NCBI GenBank assembly: GCA_014729935.1
Contig: WJJB01000316.1
Span: 1 to 9,958, forward strand
Source: Candidatus Bathyarchaeota archaeon
GTDB taxonomy: Archaea > Asgardarchaeota > Lokiarchaeia > Sigyniarchaeales > Sigyniarchaeaceae
DNA length: 9,958 nt
Direction of reading: 5' to 3'
Shown piece after piece: positions 1-6,295 of the stretch; positions within the stretch are counted from its first letter, which is position 1, and every line of letters begins with the position of its first letter. A program made the translations under genes and the position numbers. The notes under the pieces are model-generated. The model had not been told where the DNA came from, did no database searches, and was given only the letters and a program-made list of their open reading frames with translations.

Positions 1-1380
1 ATCATGTACCGAGCGTTCTGAGCATCCCCATATGGAATAAATTTCAACCAATCTCTCGTGAACGGGGTCCCAGTGTTCCCACGTGCACGGGTTTCCCTCG
101 AAGGCGGTATGGTGCGGGATGATGAGAACCTTGTTGTTGAAGCGTTCCAAGGCAGCGTATAATTTCGTGGAGCGATTGAAGGCTGGATCCCCGCTTCTCA
201 ACATTGCTTTCACGTCATCAAAAAAATACACGCACTTATCACCATCCCCATTCTTGTTCCATTTAGCCCATTCATACCCGAGAAATGCCACGAATCCACC
301 ACGTGGATCATCATGACGCTTCACCGCGGCACGGATTTCATCGAAATCTGCGTCGGTGGTTTCGAACAGGTGATCGTGATCTGACGATGCACCGAATGCA
401 AGCATGTTTTTCTTGATGTTCCTGAAATAGTGGTCAATTGAAAACATGCCATCGCTGAGTTCCGAATGTGCATGAAGAAGACCCCACGATATACTCTCCC
501 TCTGTTCCCCCGTTCTAGTGGAATGAACTAATATTGGATTGCTCCAGAATGTCTTTTCCCTTGATTCATCACCCAAGTGAACGGTGAAACCGATCCACGA
601 AAAGATGTAGTCGTTGGAAGAAACATCCATGTTGTAATAAATACCTTCCAGAAGCGCTCCAGGTAATCTAACTTTCACGGTGGCACCATCGTTCTCTCGA
701 TACATTACCTTCAATTTCCCCTCTTTCTGGATCATCGTGCTTTTCCCTTGAACCATGATGGAACTTGTCATGGTGGAACCCTGGCTTGCCGTTGTTGGAA
801 TTCCAAGGCTCGTGGGATTGTTGAATTGATCTTCGAAAATAATGAGGGCATCGATATCCTGCCCGGGTGAAGCGTTTGAACTCGCCAAGATGCGCACGTG
901 GTCGAACATGCCGCCCTTGATCTCCATGGTGGGATTGTTTGCAACGGGTCTCGCATTGGCGATGCTATCCTTGGCGACCAAGATTTCAAACTCCTTGTTG
1001 CTCTCGGACACGGATTGGATGGTAGTTTTACGCATTTGAAACACAAGGGGTGTGCCAGCGGGTAAATCCTCCATCAAGCGAAAGGTTACCATGGTTGCAT
1101 AACGTGATTCGATGATAGGGAGGAACGCTTCCTCATCCCTTGTGTGGTTCTCTCGATCCACAAGAAGTTGCCCGTAATTTGGTTTGACTGGATGCTCCAC
1201 TTGTATTGGATACCAATTGTTCTTATTCCTCCGCTTTCCATGCACACGAACTTGGATGCATCCCCACGCCTTGATCCGGATGGGAATGGTGAAGTGGATG
1301 TTGATATCAACCACGTTTCGCACTCTTACCATTGGTGGATCCACGGATATGTTGCACAACGTAACCTTTCGTGATGGCAT
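1..1380 (-). CDS. DUF3604/PHP-like metal-dependent hydrolase, C-terminus missing
   Basis: An open frame of 460 codons runs off the left edge, so the C-terminal part is absent. Residues 1 to about 295 are mostly beta-strand-like and probably form a sandwich domain. From about residue 300 the sequence matches the DUF3604 family of PHP-type hydrolases. HAHSELSDG (from residue 303) resembles the metal-binding HxHxxxSDG motif. DHDH (334-337), FLGYEW (around 367-372), IPHH (421-424) and VEIYSIWG near the edge are the other family landmarks. These proteins are thought to be metal-dependent hydrolases, but their substrates are unknown. The start chosen is the ATG at 1380, which has AGGA ten bases upstream. 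An in-frame ATG at 1398 adds six residues and lacks an obvious Shine-Dalgarno. The gene diverges from the isomerase-like gene at 1498, with which it may share a control region. No signal peptide is visible, so a cytoplasmic location is inferred. Confidence 0.85.
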   Translation of the reverse strand, partial: MPSRKVTLCNISVDPPMVRVRNVVDINIHFTIPIRIKAWGCIQVRVHGKRRNKNNWYPIQVEHPVKPNYGQLLVDRENHTRDEEAFLPIIESRYATMVTFRLMEDLPAGTPLVFQMRKTTIQSVSESNKEFEILVAKDSIANARPVANNPTMEIKGGMFDHVRILASSNASPGQDIDALIIFEDQFNNPTSLGIPTTASQGSTMTSSIMVQGKSTMIQKEGKLKVMYRENDGATVKVRLPGALLEGIYYNMDVSSNDYIFSWIGFTVHLGDESREKTFWSNPILVHSTRTGEQRESISWGLLHAHSELSDGMFSIDHYFRNIKKNMLAFGASSDHDHLFETTDADFDEIRAAVKRHDDPRGGFVAFLGYEWAKWNKNGDGDKCVYFFDDVKAMLRSGDPAFNRSTKLYAALERFNNKVLIIPHHTAFEGNPCTWEHWDPVHERLVEIYSIWGCSERSVHD

Positions 1381-1398
1381 GTCGTTAGCATCCTGCAT

Positions 1399-1497
1399 GA
1401 ACTTTCAGATCATATTATTCGTCTAGGTTCGTGTCATCCATACTCCCTCAAGCTTTATTTTTTTTCAGGTTGCACGTGTTAATAGAGCTGATGAAAT
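1399..1497. promoter_or_regulatory. Divergent intergenic region with A/T-rich tract
   Basis: This short gap separates the divergent DUF3604-like and isomerase-like genes and must hold control signals for both. An A/T-rich tract at 1453-1465 reads AAAAAAAATAAAG on the minus strand. It could serve as a TATA-like element for the DUF3604-like gene, placed 60-75 bases ahead of its start. No convincing promoter or strong Shine-Dalgarno is seen for the plus-strand gene, which has only GAG about ten bases before its ATG. The assignment rests on position and composition alone. Confidence 0.25.
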
Positions 1498-2922
1498 ATG
1501 AAAATACGCGGCAAGTTGTTGAAGAAGGAAACTGAAACTTACGAGCTCCGTGTGAATATATCACCGGTGGAAGAAATGGTTGAAGAAATTCCAATAACCG
1601 AGTTTTTCGATGACTTCGATGACGGGGAGGAGATTGAAATCGATATCACCGGGTCGGAAGGAGCGATTCCCCGGCGACACGTGGTCAAGGTGAAACCTAT
1701 CCAAATAGGCATGCATCATTACCAAGAGGTGCATGGGAGTGTCTGCTCCGCCGACGTTGAGTCCACACCGCCCATCGAACCTGCGAGAATCGAGCAACTG
1801 GATCTTCAAATTGCCATGCGGGCAGAAGCCTTGGCACGTCACGATTTCGTGCGAGTCCAGAAGCCCTTGGTGGTGTACACGCATCAAGACATGAGACGCA
1901 TTGCCCAGGAATTATCCATGGATACGGATGCTATCTTGGTGGGATATAACGGGTGCAATCCCTTGGAAGAATATTACTTGAAACAATTCGGCATTCCACT
2001 ATACCGGAATTCGATTCCAAAAACGCTCCTTCAAGGCATGAGAGGCAAGAAATATCTTTCCCAAAGTAAATTCATTTACATAGGGGAGATTCCCTCTTTT
2101 TCCGCACCCGAGGGACCATGGGATTTTTTCAAGGTTCAGGAGCGCTTCGGAACTCGGTTCAGGCACGTCGAAACAAATGAGTTTTTCAGGCAGTTCGATA
2201 AATTTTCGGATGATGAGGTGAAGCATGAGCTGGAAAAATGGTCCTCTACTGATTTCGAGCAAGTGGAGCCCAACTTGCAGGAAATGATGAACGAAACCAG
2301 GGTATACTTGGCATTACGTCACCTTACGGAACGCGAAGATGCTAATGGGGTCACGGTGAATTGCGGCAGGTTCACCGAGGAACGTCCAGTGGTTCCATGC
2401 TTGGCGTTCGCCCGTCTCATAGACGAAGGTATCATTTGCTCCTGCGAAGGTGACATCACCGCGATGCTTTCGGCACTCATGTTGCACGGCGTGTCGATGA
2501 ATCCAATCCTCATGGGCAATTTCGGTTCCAAGGCTGGTAGATTCGAGGCGGGTGATGGCGAGGTAACCATAGAGCATGATGTCATCCCGCTATCCATGGC
2601 AAAGCAGAAATTCACCGTGCGAGATTACCATGGTAGGAATTTCGGAGTAACCGGATATGCAGATGCGAAGGAAGGACCCATGACCCTTCTTAACTTGGAC
2701 CCATCGCTTGAAAAGATCTCCGTCATCCAAGGCAAGGTTATCCATTCAGTAGATGGCATCCACTGCCGGGTCATCATCCATATGAAGGTAAACGGGGATG
2801 TCAAGAAGGTGCCCGATATCGTCGTGGGATCGCAGCACATGTCGATGTGTTATGGGCATTGGCTGGAACCCATCAGGGAAATGGCTTCGCTCCTAAACTT
2901 GAACGTTATCTCACTCGAATGA
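1498..2922 (+). CDS. L-fucose/L-arabinose isomerase-like protein
   Basis: This 474-residue protein has the layout of the FucI-like sugar isomerase superfamily (COG2407-like). Residues 122-170 look like the first Rossmann-type domain (DAILVGYN, then FGIPLYR). Residues 285-345 hold the conserved core: PCLAFARLIDEGI, then CEGD (316-319) with the probable metal-binding Glu317. HDVIP (360-364) and a late GH (453-454) fit later conserved positions, and His454 is a plausible metal ligand. Family members interconvert aldoses and ketoses using a divalent metal; the substrate here cannot be read from sequence. The first 65 or so residues are unusual, with a very acidic stretch FDDFDDGEEIEIDI at 37-50. 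The start is the ATG at 1498; an ATG at 1491 is out of frame and soon stops. The gene is divergent from the DUF3604-like gene and convergent with the MtnA-like gene. The superfamily assignment is fairly secure; the specific reaction is not. Confidence 0.75.
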   Translation: MKIRGKLLKKETETYELRVNISPVEEMVEEIPITEFFDDFDDGEEIEIDITGSEGAIPRRHVVKVKPIQIGMHHYQEVHGSVCSADVESTPPIEPARIEQLDLQIAMRAEALARHDFVRVQKPLVVYTHQDMRRIAQELSMDTDAILVGYNGCNPLEEYYLKQFGIPLYRNSIPKTLLQGMRGKKYLSQSKFIYIGEIPSFSAPEGPWDFFKVQERFGTRFRHVETNEFFRQFDKFSDDEVKHELEKWSSTDFEQVEPNLQEMMNETRVYLALRHLTEREDANGVTVNCGRFTEERPVVPCLAFARLIDEGIICSCEGDITAMLSALMLHGVSMNPILMGNFGSKAGRFEAGDGEVTIEHDVIPLSMAKQKFTVRDYHGRNFGVTGYADAKEGPMTLLNLDPSLEKISVIQGKVIHSVDGIHCRVIIHMKVNGDVKKVPDIVVGSQHMSMCYGHWLEPIREMASLLNLNVISLE

Positions 2923-2946
2923 TCAAAAGCAACCATTTTCCTCAAC

Positions 2947-2964
2947 ACCACTTTATCCAGTGGT
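2947..2964. terminator. Hairpin between convergent genes
   Basis: ACCACT (2947-2952) and AGTGGT (2959-2964) form a perfect six-base-pair stem with a six-base loop, 25 bases after the isomerase-like stop codon and before the 3' end of the convergent MtnA-like gene. The plus strand continues with TAAGAAATTTTC, which is only a weak T-run. It may work as a terminator or 3'-end processing signal for either strand, but the stem is short. On the minus strand a T-run, ATTAATTTTTTC at about 3024-3035, lies closer to the MtnA-like stop and may serve that gene instead. Confidence 0.4.
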
Positions 2965-3061
2965 TAAGAAATTTTCACTCGCTCAGGTTAGAAGGAATAT
3001 AAGAATGGCATGGGGCGGTTTGAAAAAATTAATAGATGGGAAAATGCTCGATCCCATTTCA

Positions 3062-4177
3062 CTAAACTTTTTTCTCGGGGAAAAGCGAAAGGACGCCCTT
3101 CTCGTTTGCAGGACAAATGCCCCGTTCGGTAATGAGACCAGTGACCAAGCGGGACGGCGTGACATCAAACGCAAAGTTGGCTGCTGGACTATCGATTGGC
3201 GTGAGTAACACGGGGATTACCTTTCCATTGTACAAGCCCTTGATATACTTGACTTCCGTTGCATCGCGTTGTTCAATGGGAATTTCCTTCACTCCATCAC
3301 GGATCTTCCAATCGAATGATGATGAGGGCAGTGCCACGTAAAATGGCACCCCATTATCCTTCGCTGCCAATGCTTTCAAGTAGGTGCCTATCTTGTTGCC
3401 CACGTCTCCCGTGAATGTTGTTCTGTCGGTTCCCGTGATCATGATGTCGACCATGCCATGTTGCATTAAATGTCCTCCCACGTTATCTGGAATGACCGTG
3501 TGAGGGACCCCATGTTGCCCGAGCTCCCATGCCGTGATCCTAGCTCCTTGATTCCGGGGTCTCGTCTCGTCCACCCAAACGTGCACGTTGATTTCCTTAT
3601 CATGTGCTGCGTATATAGGCGCGGTTGCCGACCCATGATCGACGAACGCCAACCAACCCGCGTTGCAATGCGTGAGGATATTCACGGGCTCGTCACCTTT
3701 TTCTTGGCTTATTTTCTCGATTAATGAAAGACCATGCTCCCCGATCATCCGGCAGCTTTCTGCATCCTCGTTGGCAATATCAATGGCAGTTTTCTTGGCA
3801 ATAGAAACCTTCTCCTTTATCATTTCGCCAGCAGCCATTGCATCATGCTGTCTATCCACCGCCCAGGCTAGATTCACTGCCGTCGGGCGCGTCGCCTTCA
3901 AGATCTTCCCGGATTCTTCCATGAACGCAGAGAAAGCAGTTAAATCATCCTTGGGTGCTCGCAAGGAGGCGATGTACATTCCATAGCCGGCGGTTGCACC
4001 AATCAATCCTGCACCGCGAACATGCATGTCCTTGATTGCAGCGGCGACATCTTCAATGGTTTCCAAATCCTCTATCACGAATTCGTGGGGTAAATGGCGC
4101 TGGTCGATGATTTGCACTACGCTATCATCATCCTGCTTCAACCAAATAGTCCTATAATGCTTACCATTAACATTCAT
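3062..4177 (-). CDS. mtnA: MtnA-family (methylthio)ribose-1-phosphate isomerase
   Basis: This 371-residue protein is full length for the MtnA/eIF2B-like isomerase family, which converts 5-methylthioribose-1-phosphate to 5-methylthioribulose-1-phosphate in methionine salvage. Related members act on 5-deoxyribose-1-phosphate or ribose-1,5-bisphosphate. Visible family landmarks are VRGAGLIG (53-60), TRPTAVNLAWAVDR (96-109), THCNAG with the catalytic-type Cys171, SATAPIY (183-189), ETRPRNQGARLT-like residues 204-215, GTDR with Asp251, and GDVGNKIGT (257-265). The classical phosphate-site motif RGAPAIG reads RGAGLIG here, so the substrate may differ from MtnA proper. The start is well supported: AAGGAG lies eight bases ahead of the ATG. 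It follows the PIN-domain gene on the same strand after a 99-base gap containing an inverted repeat, so it may have its own promoter. No methylthioribose kinase or class II aldolase is present in the window. Confidence 0.88.
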   Translation of the reverse strand: MNVNGKHYRTIWLKQDDDSVVQIIDQRHLPHEFVIEDLETIEDVAAAIKDMHVRGAGLIGATAGYGMYIASLRAPKDDLTAFSAFMEESGKILKATRPTAVNLAWAVDRQHDAMAAGEMIKEKVSIAKKTAIDIANEDAESCRMIGEHGLSLIEKISQEKGDEPVNILTHCNAGWLAFVDHGSATAPIYAAHDKEINVHVWVDETRPRNQGARITAWELGQHGVPHTVIPDNVGGHLMQHGMVDIMITGTDRTTFTGDVGNKIGTYLKALAAKDNGVPFYVALPSSSFDWKIRDGVKEIPIEQRDATEVKYIKGLYNGKVIPVLLTPIDSPAANFAFDVTPSRLVTGLITERGICPANEKGVLSLFPEKKV

Positions 4178-4228
4178 GTGTGGTTCTCCTTGGTTGGTAC
4201 ACGCTCGTGAGATCTGGTGATGAAAGGC

Positions 4229-4250
4229 ATTTCAAGATTCCGCTTGAAAT
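4229..4250. repeat. Perfect inverted repeat upstream of the mtnA-like gene
   Basis: ATTTCAAG (4229-4236) and CTTGAAAT (4243-4250) are perfect inverted repeats separated by six bases. They sit in the 99-base gap after the PIN-domain gene stop codon and about 52 bases before the mtnA-like start. The sequence that follows on the minus strand (GCCTTTCATC) is not a strong T-run, so an operator or weak terminator is as likely as an efficient terminator. The element separates the three-gene operon from the isomerase gene. Confidence 0.45.
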
Positions 4251-4276
4251 TCAGGGATCCAAGAAATCCAAGGAAG

Positions 4277-6295
4277 TCATTCCAAACTCGAGTGACCAAT
4301 GTCTATTAGGAATTCCTTCTCCTTGCACTTGAAATCTCCAGGGGAAACACCTTGAAGCGATATCAAGAGCCTGTAAGATATTGAAAATCCTGGTATATGG
4401 CTCAAATGGTGGTATTTCTTCACCGAGACCGAGGCTTTCTCGAGAGTGAACGATTCAACCTGTTCAAGGAAAGACCATTCATGCCCCTCGGGAAGGAGCA
4501 CAACGACCCTTGAAAAGATCTTGTCCAACCAGCATAACATGCTAGGACTACTGGTTCCATCAGATCCACCGGGTTGAAATTCCAAGATCGTGAAGGTTCC
4601 TCGCCCTTCCTTGAACGTGTCGAGATCCACGGGTTTATCGAAAAGCCGCGCGAATGGTTGACTGGTATGATCGCTGTAATTCCACCCGTCCTGGTTATTT
4701 CCCATGACGGCAGGCAGATCTTCCGGTGGGCTGGTCGTAAAAGCACCATAATAAAATGAAAGGTCTTGCATCACCCGGCGTTTGGTGTAATCATCGATTA
4801 AGTTGTGGAAGCGGGGATCTCTCAATAAGGATTCCAAGAGACTGATGGATTGCTGACTTCCCAATAGGAAGAAATCATGAGCAATATCGACTAATTTCTT
4901 AGCAATTTCTCCCAAGTGAATGCTCGGATTGTTGATGGTCTCCTGCCTTTTATCCATATTCACGAGATTCACGATGTACTTGTGAGCTTCCATTTCCCAT
5001 CCATCGAGATCGGATTCATACCCGTTGGTGATCTCTTCCATCAATTCATTGGCAATGGTCGCATTTTCCGCAGCAACATGGAGGTACACCAAGTTAAGCA
5101 AATATTGTGCGATGGACCTTGGTTCGATTTCCGGTCCTTTCAAGATGATGAAATGTTCAAGAAGAGCGATGGCACTATCCAAATCACCATCAAGGAGGCA
5201 TCGATTCATCTTTCGCGTGAAAAAAATGGTATTGATGAACGTCCCGATGTATTTCACGTGAAATGCAGCTATTTCATCAAGATTTTTTGTTAGAATTGGT
5301 TCTTGCAGGCAGAAATTGATGAAATCCTGGTTCCGTGGTTTTCTTGCTGAATCGAGTAAATTCTTGGCTGCGTCGAGATAGGGGATTGCTTTATTGACCA
5401 CTTTATAAATCAATGTCTCGTGAATGGTGATATCCTTCACACCCGTCACATGCTCCTGCATCCTTTGGATGATGCGATGGTTCACGCGTGCGCCGCGCTT
5501 TGTGCTATCCTTCAAAGCCTTTGCACTCACCCTCATGATTTCCCGGCAGAATTCAGCAATTTCCTCCTTTCTTTCTTTTTTATACATAATGAAATGTTCC
5601 AAAACATGTGTTATACCAATGAGAAGATCATCACGTTCCGGGGAACTGATATACTCTGAATTCACGCGACCCATGAGGAAGGTGAATGGTTCTTGCACAA
5701 CGCCTGCATCTGGCAGGGAAATTTCATGATGTTTGCAAAAATACTTGATGGTGTCTCTAATTCCCACGTCATCCGTGATGACCAAGAATGTATCTCCCTT
5801 CTGAACATTTTGACAATAAATATCAATATCCCCGTGATTTGATTCTTCTTTCCAAGCATCAGGAATCTTCAAATTTAGACTAGGAGCCCCCATGCTGGCA
5901 AGTAACACTTTCATGAACCAGAAAACTAAATCGTGATCGGCGTGGTACTTCGCTTTCTTGCCGTGGCTTGATTTAATGGCGTGGTGCTGCTCGGAAATTG
6001 AGTAAATGGCTTGGTATAATGGTGATTCCCTCTCATTCGGCGAGATGGAAAGATAATCGCCGCAGCTCGCCTTTGCTTTCCCCGCCAATGAAGAATTGCG
6101 TAGTTCCTCCTCAACGCTTTCAAGCAGGAGGAACCTTGCTTCATCACCAAGGGCGCGCTTTGCGATATTCAATGCGTTGAAATCGTTTTTTTGCTCCAAG
6201 GCAATGAACATATTACTATCGAAGGCAACGTGCATCATGGGGTGTTCACGGGAATTTTTAATACCGGTAATGGCTTCATGACAATTTAATTTCAT
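4277..6295 (-). CDS. PIN-domain protein with helical, TPR-like C-terminal region
   Basis: This 672-residue protein begins with a PIN-like nuclease domain at about residues 21-205. The acidic residues expected of the metal site are visible: Asp26 in FDSNM, a Glu in VEEEL (61-65), Asp120/Asp122 in ADHDLV, and Asp175/Asp176 plus Asp181 in ITDDVGIRD. PIN enzymes are usually metal-dependent ribonucleases. Residues about 215-515 are rich in amphipathic helices, consistent with TPR-like or other alpha-solenoid repeats. Residues 520-672 form a separate mixed region I cannot assign. No transmembrane segment is evident. The start at 6295 overlaps the upstream ATPase gene by 20 bases, suggesting translational coupling. 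However, Met20/Met21 (6238/6235) begin directly before the PIN domain and are a real alternative, and no start has a clear Shine-Dalgarno. The gene is the last in the operon, so it could be the effector nuclease controlled by the ATPase. That role is inference, and I do not recognise the full-length family. Confidence 0.75.
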   Translation of the reverse strand: MKLNCHEAITGIKNSREHPMMHVAFDSNMFIALEQKNDFNALNIAKRALGDEARFLLLESVEEELRNSSLAGKAKASCGDYLSISPNERESPLYQAIYSISEQHHAIKSSHGKKAKYHADHDLVFWFMKVLLASMGAPSLNLKIPDAWKEESNHGDIDIYCQNVQKGDTFLVITDDVGIRDTIKYFCKHHEISLPDAGVVQEPFTFLMGRVNSEYISSPERDDLLIGITHVLEHFIMYKKERKEEIAEFCREIMRVSAKALKDSTKRGARVNHRIIQRMQEHVTGVKDITIHETLIYKVVNKAIPYLDAAKNLLDSARKPRNQDFINFCLQEPILTKNLDEIAAFHVKYIGTFINTIFFTRKMNRCLLDGDLDSAIALLEHFIILKGPEIEPRSIAQYLLNLVYLHVAAENATIANELMEEITNGYESDLDGWEMEAHKYIVNLVNMDKRQETINNPSIHLGEIAKKLVDIAHDFFLLGSQQSISLLESLLRDPRFHNLIDDYTKRRVMQDLSFYYGAFTTSPPEDLPAVMGNNQDGWNYSDHTSQPFARLFDKPVDLDTFKEGRGTFTILEFQPGGSDGTSSPSMLCWLDKIFSRVVVLLPEGHEWSFLEQVESFTLEKASVSVKKYHHLSHIPGFSISYRLLISLQGVSPGDFKCKEKEFLIDIGHSSLE

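Noticed and set aside
1144..1426. Two short plus-strand frames of 76 and 80 codons.
   Set aside because: They are almost entirely antisense to the start of the DUF3604-like gene, whose frame is open across the whole 1-1380 stretch and carries family motifs.
2960..3208. An 82-codon plus-strand frame overlapping the 3' end of the mtnA-like gene.
   Set aside because: Most of it is antisense to the conserved C-terminal part of the isomerase, and it has no recognisable domain.
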